Shown: positions 35,678-47,243 of the stretch, one piece after another | How the letters are laid out: each line of letters opens with the position of its first letter | How positions within the stretch are numbered: position 1 is the first letter of the stretch | Assembly (NCBI GenBank): GCA_037783545.1 | Contig: JBBELK010000309.1 | Span: 186,001 to 250,000 of the forward strand | Direction of reading: 5' to 3' | Source: Henricia sp. BOLD:AAB3569 | Taxonomy: Eukaryota; Echinodermata; Asteroidea; Spinulosida; Echinasteridae | Length of the DNA stretch: 64,000 bases | Program-made: the position numbers and the translations under genes | The notes under the pieces: model-generated | The model's database searches: none | What the model was told of the DNA's origin: nothing | The model's input: the letters and a program-made list of their open reading frames with translations, nothing else

Positions 35678-36889
35678 TGTGCGAAAAGGAAATACTTTGC
35701 GGTCATTCTGAGGTAACTATCAGAATTTGTGAAGCTGGAATTGCCGAGTTTTGAAGCCATGAATTTCGCCCGTGAATCTTGAAACAGAGCGAACAAAATT
35801 GCCGTGCACAACAACATAACAGTGTGAATGGATATCACATGCCAACGTGTCACGGCACCGTATCTACCGTTGTCAGTGGATTGTTCTACCGCCCGTTCGA
35901 TTCGTGTTTGTGCCGCCCGGGTCAAGCCAAAACTAAATGTTTTACCCCTTGCTACGGAGGAATAAAGGAGTCGACGAGAGTGTTAGTCATCGTCAATTCG
36001 CCATAACATAGACATAGACGGACTACGTAAACGGTTTGTGCAACCACGTCCGTGGGGTGTGAAGCCAGCCCACGCACGCAAAGCCCGTACAACCAGCCCG
36101 TATGTACAGCCCATACGTGCAGCCAGTCCGCGTCTAGCCAGCCCAGCCCAGTGTAGTAAGCCCAGCCCTCCAGCCCGCCCGTGAAGCCCAGCAAGCCGCT
36201 GCAGTCCAGCCCATTAATTCCAGCCCAGTCCGATCAGCACCCAGACCGCCCAGTGGACGCTGAGAGGAAAATAGGTACTCTGATGCCGACCAGTTTGGAA
36301 GAAAATACGGACTGTCAACTCGCCCAGTTATTAAATAATTAACTTTGGGGAAGACTTGAATATTTCAAGTGCATTGTAAATGTGCTGAATCCTTGAGAGC
36401 TGTTTTGTTCAAAGCATATTTAATTAAACTGCAAATTTATAGTGGTTGATTGTGCCATAGATAAGTTTTGAACCAAGAAATAGGACCAAGGCTGTAATTT
36501 TGAGATTCAGTTGCAATTGTACGTAAAATGGCCTCGGTATAAAAAGATACCGGCCAGTGGTACATGTTATGAATCATATTGGTTAACATGTAAGTGAACA
36601 ACATTGTACATGTACACAGTATAGTCTGTAGCAAGTGCCTTATGTTTGGAGTTTACCACATTGACGTGTGTACAAGGTCAAAGGTCAGAGGTGAATTACA
36701 TGTACATGTGTAATACTAGGACAGCACATGTTAAACCATAGCATGCCAGTAGTTGTTTAATACTGCTAAAGCGCAAGCGCAAACTTGTGCACTGATAACA
36801 ATAATTACAGTGTGCATCACTGTAAAGTGTATTTTCACTAAGGCCCTGGGTTATTGTATGTACGATATAACCTACAGTATATTGAGATC
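35678..36889 (+). other. Ty3 untranslated leader with CCAGCCCA-rich segment
   Basis: About 1.2 kb between the primer site and the gag start. No long ORF. 36055-36260 is a low-complexity run built from variants of CCAGCCCA, CAGCCCGT and AAGCCCAGC. It is GC-rich beside an AT-rich remainder and could act in packaging or translation; that is speculation. Confidence 0.6.
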
Positions 36890-39800
36890 ATGACTAGTCA
36901 AGTACTTGGTAGAGTCCCCCAGTTGGATTCTGGGTATAACTTTGATGAATGGACAGAAGTCCTAGAAGCATGGTTTAGTTCGAATGATGTACAGTCTGAG
37001 GACAAGAAAAGAGCAGTGTTTCTTACAAGCTTAGGTAGTAAAGCTTATCACACACTTCGTGCATTATTGCAGCCTGACAAACCCACAAGTAAGACTTACA
37101 AAGAGTGTAAGGATGCCTTGACTGCTCATTTCTCACCAAAGCCAACAGAAATTGTTCAAAGGTATCGATTTTATACCTGCATGCAGCAAGAAAAGGAGAC
37201 AATTCCACAGTTTGTTGCAAAACTAAGGCAGTTGAGTGAAGGTTGTAATTTTAAAGAATTACAGAACATGCTTCGAGATAGATTAGTGGTCGGATGTGCA
37301 GATGTCCCTGTCCAGCGAAAGCTACTAAGTGAACAGAATCTGACATTTGAGAAAGCCCTCACTACTGCCACAGCAATGGAAATTGCGAAAAAAGATGTGG
37401 AACAGCTAAAGACAATCGGAAAGCCACCAGAAAGTTCTGCATCTGCGGCTGTACACAAGTTGGAAAAGAAACTCCAAGGATATAGAAAGTCAGCTGGACA
37501 GCCACAGCCACAGCCAAGGGCACCAAAGGAAAAGAGTAATTCCTTCAGGTGTTGGCGCTGTGGAGCAAGCCATGAACAAACATCTTGTAAGTTTCGACTG
37601 GAGAAATGCTACAAGTGCTCCAAGACGGGTCACACAAAGAGCCAGTGTGAAAAGGTGCAAGCTTTTCATAGAAAAAAAGCAGGTCAAAGGGGGCCTAAAG
37701 GTGCACATCACCTAGAAGATGAAAGTAATTCAGCATCAAGTGACGAAAACATAAGCCATTTGGAAGATGGCTCAGTTTACAAGTTAACAAGGTATAACCC
37801 CTACACAGCCACATTGGTGGTTAACGGCAAGAAAGTTATAATGGAAGTAGACACAGGAAGCCCCTGGACTGTCATTTCCAGAGAGGTGTTCAACGCAATT
37901 AGCCGTGACTCGAAATTGAATCCTTCAAGTGTCAAGCTGAAATCCTACACAGGAGAAAATGTTGACATAATGGGAGAAGCATCAGTAGAGGTGAAGTTCG
38001 AGCCTCATCTACAGCCGAAGAAGTTGATACTCTTAGTGGTGAAAAGAGGAACAAGTCTGATGGGAAGAGATTGGTTAGAGAAATACCCTCGCATGATGTC
38101 GAATCTGGCGAGCAAGAACTCGCAGTCCAAAAATCTAAGCTCATCAACCAGTATGATGCACAGCACACACAGCACACAGAGCGCCTTGCAGGCAGTACTC
38201 GAGCAGCACAAGAAATTATTCGATAATAGTGACATAGGAGTACTGAAAGGATATCAAGCCAAAGTTTACCCGCAAGACGAGAATACTGATGTGAAGTTCT
38301 ACAAAGCTGCGCCTGTCTCATACGCAAGAAGGAAGCAGATCGATGCCGTCTTGGATGACTTGCTGAAAAACGGAATCATCCAACCAGTTAAAGTTGCGGA
38401 ATTTGCATGCCCAATTGTAGCTGTGCCGAAGCCTGATGGTAGTGTTAGAATTTGTGGAAACTACAAACTAACGGCAAACAAAGTCTTGAAATTGGAGCAA
38501 TATCCCCTACCAACACTAGAGGATCTCCTTCAGGATCTAGAAGGTGGAGAGAAATATACGAAGCTTGACCTCTCACACGCCTATCATCAAATAGAGTTAG
38601 CCCCCGAAGCACGGAAATTCACCACAATCAACACACATAGAGGTCTCTTCGAGTACACGAGATTACCATTCGGGATCTCAAGTGCACCAGCCCTGTTTCA
38701 AAGGACAATAGATTGTCTGCTGGCTGAGATTCCAATGTGTCGACCATACTTGGACGATATCATCATCAGTGGAAAGTCAGACGAAGAACACCTAGCGAAC
38801 GTGGAAGCTGTGCTCACAAGATTAGAAAGCAGTGGACTGCGTCTGAAAACAGAGAAGTGTGCTTTCATGCAAGAGTCCATCGATTACTTGGGACATCGCC
38901 TAGACAGAAATGGAATAAGACCACTTCAAGACAAGCTGGATGCCGTGCAGAATGCACAGAGTCCAGTGAACCAAAGCCAGCTACAAGCGTACCTTGGATT
39001 GTTAGGGTACTGCAGGAAATTTATTCCTGACCTTTCAAAAGAAATAGCACCGTTGACCAAGATGTTAAAGGCAGAGTACAAATCTGCGAAGAGAAGTACC
39101 GGTAGTAAGCCAGATCCAGAGTTCAAATGGGGAAAAGAACAAGAGGAGGCATTTCAAAGATCGAAAGAACTCCTTCAGAGTGACAGTGTGCTCACACACT
39201 ACGACCCTTCCAAACCGCTACTTCTGCAAACGGATGCTAGTCCCTACGGTTTAGGTGCCGTGATAAGCCATGTTGAACCAGGAGGACAGGAACACCCTAT
39301 TGCATTTGCATCACGCACACTTAAGCCAAGTGAAGTCAATTATGCGCAGTATGAGAAGGAAAGTCTATCAATCATTTTCGGATTGAAGAAATTCCACAAG
39401 TATTTACATGGCAGATCCTTCACTATTGTGACTGATCATAAGCCACTCCTGGGACTCTTTGGAAACCACAAGCCGGCTAGCCCCATGGCATCTGCTAGAT
39501 TGTCACGATGGCACATGATCCTCTCGGGGTATGACTACCAGATTGTCCACAAAGAAGGCAAAAAGCACCAAAACGCAGACGCGTTATCACGCCTTCCAGT
39601 CCCAGACATTGATACTCCATGGTGCCATCCGGCTTTTGCCGAGCTGGATGAGGTACAAGCACCCTATGTCAACATGCTTACAGATCTTGACACACGACCA
39701 GTTGATGCACAAGAGGTCAAAAGATGCACTAAGAAAGACAAAGTGCTGTCTAAGGTGAAGAACTACATCTTGGAAGGGTGGCCAAGTACCAAGAGCATAC

Positions 39801-41080
39801 CGGAAGAAATAAAGCCCTTCATAAATAAGAAGGAAGAGCTATCGATGGAGGATGATATTATCCTATGGGGACATCGAGTGATCATTCCGGACAACCCAGA
39901 TATGCGACAAAGAATAATGGAAGAGCTCCATAGTACACATCCAGGGATAGTCAAAATGAAGTCGCTGGCCAGATCATATATGTGGTGGCCAGGAATTGAC
40001 AAGCAACTGGAGTACCGAGTTCGAAGCTGTCCAACTTGTCAAGAGCATCAAAACAGTCCAGTGGCAGCCCCTATTCATCCCTGGGAGTTCCCTGATAAAC
40101 CGTGGAGTCGAGTTCACATCGACTATGCCAGCATTGAAGATCAGAATGTCCTCATTGTTGTAGACGCCTACAGTAAATGGCTGGAAGCCATAAGGGTCAG
40201 TAACGCAACTGCAGCTGCTACAGTGACAGTGCTGAGGCGCCTGTTTGCTACACATGGCATACCAGAGACAATAGTCACAGACAATGGAACACAGTTTGTT
40301 TCAGAGGAATTTGCCAGGTTCCTCGGTAACAACAACGTGTGCCATGTTCAAACATCGCCCAAGCACCCAGCGAGCAATGGTTTGGCTGAAAGGGGTGTAC
40401 AAACGGTGAAGAATGGTGTGAAAAAGACCAAAGGAACTGGCTTAGAAATAAGACTGCAGAAGTTCCTAATGACTTACAGAATTACCCCTCAAGCAACAAC
40501 TGGGAAGTCCCCCAGTGAATTGCTCTTCAGAAGGAGGATCCGCAGTAGATTGGATCACATAAGACCAGATTTGAACAAGACGGTCAGACGAAAGCAAGCT
40601 TCAATGAAGCAAGAGGCAGACAAAGTATCCAAGCAGAGAGAATTTGAAGTGAATGATCACGTTCTCGTGAAAAACTTCTCAACAGGACCAACATGGCTCA
40701 CTGGAAGAGTAGTTGGAGTCATTAACGAAGTCCTGTACAACATAGAGTTAAATGATGGGAGAGTGGTTCGTCGTCATATCGACCAAATGAGAAAATACAC
40801 TCCAAGAAATGGAGATATCAGATCCAAGCCTGAGGATGTGGTTGTGCAATCTAGTGAAATACCTGTGATAGTTCAGCCACATCCGCCTGAACAACCAGAC
40901 AAGGAAAAGCCACCAGAAAGTGAAGTCCCTATTATCAGCAAGGACCCTGCCATTGCAGAGCCCAAACCACTGCACAAACCTGCAACAGAAGTGGTAGAGA
41001 CAAAAACAATCGAAAGAAGAGTGTCGAACAGAACCATAAAGACACCAAAAAAGTTTGATGATTTTATTTTATATAAATGA
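36854..41080 (+). CDS. Ty3 Gag-Pol polyprotein, 1,408 codons, intact
   Basis: The frame opens at 36854; the second ATG at 36890 (residue 13) is the more likely start because Gag similarity begins there. Gag occupies about residues 13-230, then two zinc knuckles (C233-C236-H240-C245, with CX2CX3HX4C spacing, and C252-C255-H260-C265). Protease: DTG at 333-335 and LMGRDWL near 402-408. Reverse transcriptase about 495-690 with LDLSHAYHQI and YLDD at 632-635. RNase H about 785-915 with QTDAS and DHKPL. Integrase: H1025, H1029, C1059, C1062 zinc site and D1090, D1143, E1179 of the DDE core. A Pro-rich tail ends at 1408. No stop or missing catalytic residue was seen. It drives reverse transcription in virus-like particles and nuclear integration. 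Confidence 0.95.
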   Translation: MYVRYNLQYIEIMTSQVLGRVPQLDSGYNFDEWTEVLEAWFSSNDVQSEDKKRAVFLTSLGSKAYHTLRALLQPDKPTSKTYKECKDALTAHFSPKPTEIVQRYRFYTCMQQEKETIPQFVAKLRQLSEGCNFKELQNMLRDRLVVGCADVPVQRKLLSEQNLTFEKALTTATAMEIAKKDVEQLKTIGKPPESSASAAVHKLEKKLQGYRKSAGQPQPQPRAPKEKSNSFRCWRCGASHEQTSCKFRLEKCYKCSKTGHTKSQCEKVQAFHRKKAGQRGPKGAHHLEDESNSASSDENISHLEDGSVYKLTRYNPYTATLVVNGKKVIMEVDTGSPWTVISREVFNAISRDSKLNPSSVKLKSYTGENVDIMGEASVEVKFEPHLQPKKLILLVVKRGTSLMGRDWLEKYPRMMSNLASKNSQSKNLSSSTSMMHSTHSTQSALQAVLEQHKKLFDNSDIGVLKGYQAKVYPQDENTDVKFYKAAPVSYARRKQIDAVLDDLLKNGIIQPVKVAEFACPIVAVPKPDGSVRICGNYKLTANKVLKLEQYPLPTLEDLLQDLEGGEKYTKLDLSHAYHQIELAPEARKFTTINTHRGLFEYTRLPFGISSAPALFQRTIDCLLAEIPMCRPYLDDIIISGKSDEEHLANVEAVLTRLESSGLRLKTEKCAFMQESIDYLGHRLDRNGIRPLQDKLDAVQNAQSPVNQSQLQAYLGLLGYCRKFIPDLSKEIAPLTKMLKAEYKSAKRSTGSKPDPEFKWGKEQEEAFQRSKELLQSDSVLTHYDPSKPLLLQTDASPYGLGAVISHVEPGGQEHPIAFASRTLKPSEVNYAQYEKESLSIIFGLKKFHKYLHGRSFTIVTDHKPLLGLFGNHKPASPMASARLSRWHMILSGYDYQIVHKEGKKHQNADALSRLPVPDIDTPWCHPAFAELDEVQAPYVNMLTDLDTRPVDAQEVKRCTKKDKVLSKVKNYILEGWPSTKSIPEEIKPFINKKEELSMEDDIILWGHRVIIPDNPDMRQRIMEELHSTHPGIVKMKSLARSYMWWPGIDKQLEYRVRSCPTCQEHQNSPVAAPIHPWEFPDKPWSRVHIDYASIEDQNVLIVVDAYSKWLEAIRVSNATAAATVTVLRRLFATHGIPETIVTDNGTQFVSEEFARFLGNNNVCHVQTSPKHPASNGLAERGVQTVKNGVKKTKGTGLEIRLQKFLMTYRITPQATTGKSPSELLFRRRIRSRLDHIRPDLNKTVRRKQASMKQEADKVSKQREFEVNDHVLVKNFSTGPTWLTGRVVGVINEVLYNIELNDGRVVRRHIDQMRKYTPRNGDIRSKPEDVVVQSSEIPVIVQPHPPEQPDKEKPPESEVPIISKDPAIAEPKPLHKPATEVVETKTIERRVSNRTIKTPKKFDDFILYK

Positions 41081-41803
41081 AACTGATCCAGAATAACAAC
41101 AACCAAAAACAAAGGTTCGATGGAAATTTTTTTATTTTTTTTTATTTATAAGTCAATTTTAAACAAATTAGTGGACAAACATTTAACAGAAATGAGCAGC
41201 CAAGATTTTCCGACATGATTATAATAAGTACTAGTTTAAGTGAGCAGGAAATAGACATACCTAAATTTAAGTTGTTTTTTTACAAGTATGCATAGCTTTG
41301 AAAACAAGTTTTTTTTTTAATGTATGCATCACTTTAACAACGGTGATTATAGAATAATTTTGTAAGAGTAATTATACAAAAAATCTGAAATGAAAGCTTA
41401 GGATTGGATCATACATAGTGAAATGGCAAATGCATAAGATGATTGATTGCAAAATATCACTTAAACTCTGTTTTAAATACATGTATGTACAAGGCTTATT
41501 GGAACCGCCATTACATTATTTGCCACTACAATTTGGTCAAACATGTACCTACTTTTCACTAGTATATTATGAGCTATATACATACCCTCAGAATATCTTC
41601 ATGATTCCATCGTTAAGAACATTTAAGGTACGCTGGAACATTTAATCAATAATTGTTACATGCATAATTCTTTTTTAATCAACAATAATTAAGAACCATT
41701 TCATATTGATCTTAATGACATTTTGAAAATTTAAGATGTGTTCTGCATTATCAAAAGTTACCCTTTTGTTGTGTTTTATGGTTAAAATGTTTTACCCTTG
41801 CTC

Positions 41804-41822
41804 CAGTTTAAAGGGGGAGGAG
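41804..41822 (+). promoter_or_regulatory. Polypurine tract of Ty3 element
   Basis: AAAGGGGGAGGAG ends immediately before the TG of the right LTR. This is the expected plus-strand primer position. Confidence 0.85.
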
Positions 41823-41989
41823 TGTTATGTATAAGGTTTTGCATATGATTTGCATATTGGGCCTAGTTGTATGTTGTACGCATGTGTGATGACACACACA
41901 AACATGGCGATAACATGAGAGCAGAACCGAACTTTATTCTCGTGCATTCCTCAATTTGTTCATCTCAATTGCCGACCGCAAACACAACA
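41823..41989 (+). mobile_element. Right LTR of Ty3 element (167 bp)
   Basis: Same length and, by eye, same sequence as the left LTR. It follows the polypurine tract and is followed by the GTTGG duplication at 41990-41994. Confidence 0.95.
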
Positions 41990-42400
41990 GTTGGTTGAAA
42001 GGAAAAGTGTAAAAACGTGGATCATGTGGAAAATATGAAAATTCAGAGGATCTGGCCCGAAAGCAGGTATTTGTGTTTTGCCGGGTGAACGAACGTCAGG
42101 CTCGGTGCTCGGTGGGATATATGACGCCAGAGACACATTCGCCAAAGCTCCGCTGGTGTTGGGATAAGGGGTGGACATGGTGGATGTGGCGGTCAGATTA
42201 CTCGGAACAGAGCAGAAACTTAGATTGGCATTTTCATTGGAAGACTTCAGAAAATGTCCGGTGACTATTGGTAATTTCCCGCGAACACAGTCTGCAACGG
42301 TGGAATGAAGAATATCAAAGTATAAAGGACATAAAGATCCACTGCAAGACCGGCATTTGGTCTTTCTGAAGCTCTTTTGTTTAGATTTCGACGACTCCAT
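41990..42400 (-). pseudogene. DIRS gag-like ORF1, N-terminal part
   Basis: ATG at 42400-42398 opens a frame starting MESSKSKQKSFRKTKCRSCS that runs into the Ty3 insertion. It is basic at first, with a CRSC...C cluster, then Ser/Thr/Pro-rich. It lies just inside the right inverted terminus of the DIRS element, where ORF1 is expected. Confidence 0.6.
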
Positions 42401-44076
42401 TACAGCGGTGTCGGAAATGCACAGTCTATGGCCTTCGCTGTAACATCTATACAGAGCTTGCTTTGAAATACGTGTGCACTCGGTACAGCACGCTGGGAAA
42501 AAAGGGGAGAGTATTCTCTGTTTTCGCGGGACGGGTCTGTTGTTGTATTCAGCAAATTTTGGTGCGTTTGTAGGTATCGGAGGTGACGTATTTTTTGTAA
42601 TAGAATAGTTAAACTTTCTGCAAATTCGCGGCGCATAAATTTAGCTTTTGCGTTTTGCTGGCGTGGCGCGCGGTCAACGCGCAACATCTTTGCACGCGCA
42701 CAGGGACATCGGTTCGAGTGCCGGCGCAGCCATAGCCTGTGGTTTAGTCCATCGTCCGCCTGGCAATACCGCATCATACAAATAAAATCCGTACATACAG
42801 CTGATTACTTATTCATTTCCGTAAAAAAGGTCACCTGTCTCGCGCGCGCGACAAGAACTGGACAGTACGCACAGCAGTACGCACAGCGGTTGAGTTGGTT
42901 CGAGTCGAGTTGGTACACTGTCGAGTTGACTCGACTTTGAAGTCGAGATGGTCGTGACAAACGAAAAGTCAGAATCTTTAGGTCTGGAAACCAGACCAGG
43001 GCAGCGTGGTCACGTGGCGCCCACAAATTTCCAGCTGGCTACACTCGAGTGATGTTTGGGTGCTTTTTGGGCAATTTTTGGGCGTGTGCGAACACTACGG
43101 ACACTGGGACATAGTCTCTTGGCAGAGTAGTGTCGCGATCACAAATGTTGCACCACAAAATCATTTGCATGTGGTTCCCTCTTCATGATTGACTACTGAA
43201 GATACGATAGACGACCAAGGAATCCAGCAGGACGTTAAAATAGAGTGAGTACCACACATTTTAAGGAGAAATACCGGTAGGTTTTCGTCGATTTCTATTG
43301 GGAGATGTACTTTAATTAGCTAGCGCAAAACAAGCTGTTGTACATGTACAGTGCAATGAAATTGGCCCCAGATCTAAATGAAAAATCCATAACTATGACA
43401 CAACAAAACACTAATTCCATCAAAGGTCTAGAAACCATGTCTGCAGTATGGATTTCATCACAAAACCCACTATCTCAACCTTGTGATGTGTCATCTCTCA
43501 TCAGATATCTTTTATTACCAACACGCCATCATTAAGCAGGCAGAATCATGTCCCCACTAACGAGTCAGGCAAGTCCCTTGACATGCATTGTACATGTACT
43601 TCATTCCATCCCTCCTAAATAATTCCTGGCGTGAGCTACCCTTTCCGACTAGGTCTTTTATCAGATGCCAAGATTAGATGGCTAAGATTAAAAGATGCAC
43701 TCAGTGTTCTTATATATAGAGGCAAGCTTTTATGGCTTAAAGATATATTGTCTATGCTTGGGGCCAATAGCACTTTGTAAAATTAACTTTGAATAAAAAA
43801 GGTCCATTTTCTTGACTTGAATTGTTAGCTTTAGAATGAGAAAAGAATATTCACAATGGGAAGTTATAGAGCAAAAAGATTATGAAACTTTAATCAATTA
43901 ATCAAGTTTCATTCAATAGCTTTACAAGGATATAAATTTACATGTACCGGGGAAGTCTCCAGAAGATGCAAAACAAATGCCACAGGCGAAAGGTTGTTGC
44001 TGTTTGACTCAAGGAAAAATGTAGCTGGCACTGTGCGAAATTAGTTGTCCTAAAGGTGACATTCAACTTTTTTTAA

Positions 44077-44404
44077 AGGAGCGTCTTAAGATTTCTCAAG
44101 AAAATGGATTTCATTTTAACCCAAGAATCTCATAAAATACCTCCCCAAAAAACTATCCATGGGAAAATTGGGAAGAAAATAGGAATTTTGGAAGCAGAAA
44201 GTAGGTTGGTGTAATTACTGCACTGCTTTATGGAACCAGATAAATTTGATTACAAAACATTGGTGGTTTTGTAAATATACGGATTGAGAACGTGAAATTT
44301 CAGAATGATAATGAAAAAAATGACACAATATGGTATAAAAATCTCAACACCCATGGGGAAAATGGGGCTGGGGCGTTAAAAAATGTTATCTGGTCACGCT
44401 CCTT
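44077..44404. mobile_element. TTAA-flanked MITE, family 3 copy B
   Basis: TTAA at 44073-44076 and 44405-44408; ends AGGAGCG on both sides. It is an inverse relative of 11067-11421 (shared ACTGCAGTGATTACA-like and CCATGG blocks). Confidence 0.65.
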
Positions 44405-44759
44405 TAATACCAACATAATACCAACTTTGATCAAAATGCATGTCATAAATCTGTGCTTGTTTTCATGTATACTCGTGTTGAGATTCTACACTGTTTGCCA
44501 TGTTTTGCTACTTGCAACTTCCGCACGGTTACAAGATGTCGCCATTACACCGTGCCTTTTCACCAGAGACCCAGGCAGTGGTGGCCGACACCGGGGCAGA
44601 CACGGGTATCACGTGATGGCAAATCGAATGCGCTGGTATAAGGTGGTGTTACACACGCAAGTTAAACGAATGCCATAGTATGTTACGAACGCAATATCTG
44701 GTATGGTGCCTAATCACCATTGAAACGAAACAACCAAACTTGGGATGCGAGAAAAATGT

Positions 44760-44845
44760 TAAGGGTCTTATCGGGATTCGAACCAGAGACCTTTGTCTTA
44801 CTGGGCAGATGCTCTAGATAACAGCTGAATTATAGGGCACAGTGG
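44760..44845 (-). mobile_element. tRNA-like SINE head
   Basis: On the minus strand, TTCAGCTGTTATCTAGAGCA resembles an A box and GGTTCGAATCCCGATAAG a B box, spaced as in a tRNA. The D- and acceptor-stem ends do not pair cleanly, so it is a SINE head and not a tRNA gene. Flanking DNA resembles 14370-14460. Confidence 0.5.
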
Positions 44846-45814
44846 TATACTCCCTCAGGTTTTGCCTATGAACCCAATTTTATGTTTCATAATTTCCTGT
44901 TTTAAACCGGTGTCTGATTTGCAAGCTAATATCTTTGACAAACCATAAAATTATACATTTCCATTCAAGCGCATTTTAATCTTCTCTGACCACCAACGCT
45001 GTGCCTTTGATTTTTCCCCTTTCCTCCAGACTATCTTAAGAGGAATGTTTCTATCTGATGCATTTGGGTTAATAGCTATGACACCAGTAAGAGGTTGTGT
45101 GCTTAGAGGGTTCAAACAGTCAGACAAACAAAACAAGCATGATAAATATTCCAGTTATGCAATGCAACAGATGTGTAAACAACCTCAGTGCTTTTTGCAG
45201 AAACTGATGGCATACATTGTTGGGTAAGAATTTAGTTGATCATGAACATTTTTTCTTTAAAATGACTTACAATGTATTAACTAGGCATCAATAAGTGCAG
45301 ATTTGATAGGAAAATAAAAAATTAGCAGTGGGAAAATTGAAGATTTTCTTACAAAACACTTAAGATATTGAAAATATCTTAAGTCTCATATGTTTTGTGC
45401 ACAAGGTTTGATGAAGCCATGATCAACTCCTCAATTCTTTCCAATCGTTGATCATGGTTTTTCATATTTTAGGCTTATTCTGTTGTTTTCTCAGGTTCAC
45501 ATAATTCTCCTTGTTCTTTGCATAAATGTGACCTGAATGGCCAGATCGTGTGATCAGTGTCTACGTGAAAAACGAAAATGAAGTCAAAAGTTGTTTTGGG
45601 TTTCATAATAATGTGCCCATCTTTCCTCTAATCTCAACTTCAGTATGCAGTATGTACAGCAATTTATTTGGTATCAATGGCAAGTTCATAAAATCACTCT
45701 TTATTCTTATGCATAGGTGTACATTTACATGTATCCTAAAAGTGTTGGTTCTTCCTCATTTTGGCAAGGCTGGCCACCGATCAAGTAGTCTAAGAAAAAG
45801 ATTGCTTGATCTCA

Positions 45815-45903
45815 ATATGAGCAACTTACAATGGAAATTGGGCACAAACCTTTATTATTAACAATGGTGTGTGCCAAATTTCCATTGTTAGTTGCTCATA
45901 GTG
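45815..45903. mobile_element. Palindromic 90-bp MITE, copy 2
   Basis: ATATGAGCAACTTACAATGG at the left is mirrored by CCATTGTTAGTTGCTCATAG, with the same ATTATTAACAATGG centre as the other copies. Confidence 0.8.
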
Positions 45904-46012
45904 TCTGCAGGTTAGACAGGAAGGAAGGAAATATTTACAAGTGAAAGGTGCGTGTATCCTCCACGATCAAATAGCTGTATACGTATATGAACATTCCTGA
46001 TTGACTTACTCA

Positions 46013-46579
46013 TATATACTGAAACGCAAAAGAAACTTACCACCTTTTAAACCTTTAAATAGCAACAATAACACTGCGTGTAGTAATGTGTGAACTTATT
46101 TGTGGACAATAGTGTCCTCACTGTCAGACCAAACGGTGTCTGAAGTTTACTTGAACCTTCAATGGTCACTCATGGCACAGCTGTTGAACAGCTGTTTTGA
46201 CTGTCAGTGATTAGCCAAGTGGTATGGGATGATTGTAATGAGCTGCACGTGATGTCGGCTTTAATAAGGCCAGTGCAAAATGGGCAAGTTCAAACAACAT
46301 GCCAAGACTGGTGGGCAGTTTGCGCCGACGATGCACTGCCTGTATCCAAATCAATGGTGGCCACACACGCTATTGAAAGGGGACTGACATCGCACCCTCT
46401 TCTGTTCTTTACTGTAGAACAAACTGATGAGATGGTGTATCTTGGTCAAAAACTTGACATGTCATCAATAAAATGCCAATGTTTCAATTAGCAATTGTTG
46501 GTTTGTTTTATTTTGAACTGTTACAATTTCATTACATTTTAAACAAGTGGTAAGTTTCTTTTGCATTTCAGTATATATA
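46013..46579. mobile_element. DNA transposon remnant with TATACTGAAACG ends
   Basis: Left TATATACTGAAACGCAAAAG, then AAACTTACCAC; right, inverted, TATATACTGAAATGCAAAAG then AAACTTACCAC. The inverted ends are about 32 bp and rich in TA. The interior has a 94-codon open frame (46207-46491, DWWAVCADDALP) without a recognised domain. Confidence 0.7.
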
Positions 46580-47243
46580 GTATACAATTCGGAAGTATAA
46601 AACACAGCTAGTGCCCCACTGATTCCTTTATATTCGCTTCGGTATTTTAATGAACCTGTTAAAAAGCCACTGGCAGTACACACCTTCTTCCACATCATTT
46701 CTCTAATTGAGGAATTCCGGTGTAGTTAACATTTCATAAAACATGTTTAAGGACTCAGACTGAATAAACAGCTTTTTCAAATAAACAGCATTTACAGGTT
46801 AGGAGACAAAAGGGTTGTTCACTACAACAGAATTGTTGGTGTACAAGGTGTGTGGCTTGTTCCCTGCCTAGCATGGCCAGGCATTGTGCTAAAGTGGTCT
46901 AATTAAAGTGGTCTAAATTCTGTGGTGTACAGAAAAAGTCCCAATAAGCCTTTTTGATATCTCGCATGCGCAAGGAATTGTAGTATTGAATGTGGACAAA
47001 CAAGCCCACAGCGTGACGTGCCAGCATTATCAAGTATATGCTTGTGTACAGAACACACTTAATTTATTCCAGGAAAACTAAAACAATTCAGTGAAAACTG
47101 AAATCAAATGCATTGCACAGCTAGGTTTCTGTATTCGATAGGAAACTTATCTTACATCTTTTCAGGTAGTTTTAAGCGACCGGAAGTGCTTTATGCCTGT
47201 CTTAGCGGCTTTCCACTGCGACAAGTCGAAGGCATGCTGTTGC

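Larger units (their letters stand above)
35490..41989 (+). mobile_element. Complete Ty3-type LTR retrotransposon (6,500 bp)
   Basis: Identical 167-bp LTRs, a 5-bp duplication, a primer-binding site, a polypurine tract and one uninterrupted gag-pol frame. There is no env and no frameshift. A tRNA-Ser primer and short LTRs fit the Mag/SURL lineage known from echinoderms and insects; the lineage is inferred. The element interrupts the gag-like ORF of a DIRS element inside a GALNT2 intron, opposite to the gene. Everything needed for movement appears present, so it is a very young insertion. Confidence 0.95.
31846..43332 (-). mobile_element. DIRS-type retrotransposon in inverted repeats, with Tc1 and Ty3 nested inside
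   Basis: The inner inverted ends are 32295-32450 and 42495-42605 (shared CACCTCCGATACCTACAAA and TCCCGCGAAAACAGAGAA). An outer inverted block, 31846-32035 against 43135-43332 (shared GTACATCTCCCAATAGAAAT and CGTCCTGCTGGATTCCTT), extends the symmetry. Inside, on the minus strand, are DIRS gag-like and RT coding pieces. Inverted termini and this RT type are characteristic of DIRS elements. The RNase H, methyltransferase and tyrosine recombinase parts appear deleted. Whether the outer block belongs to the DIRS element or to an older host is not clear. Confidence 0.7.

Noticed and set aside
42805-43026. CGCG-rich, GTTGAGTTGG/TCGAGTTGG segment as a regulatory island
   Set aside because: It lies within the right inverted flank of the DIRS nest and has a partial counterpart on the left (32115-32170), so it is repeat sequence.
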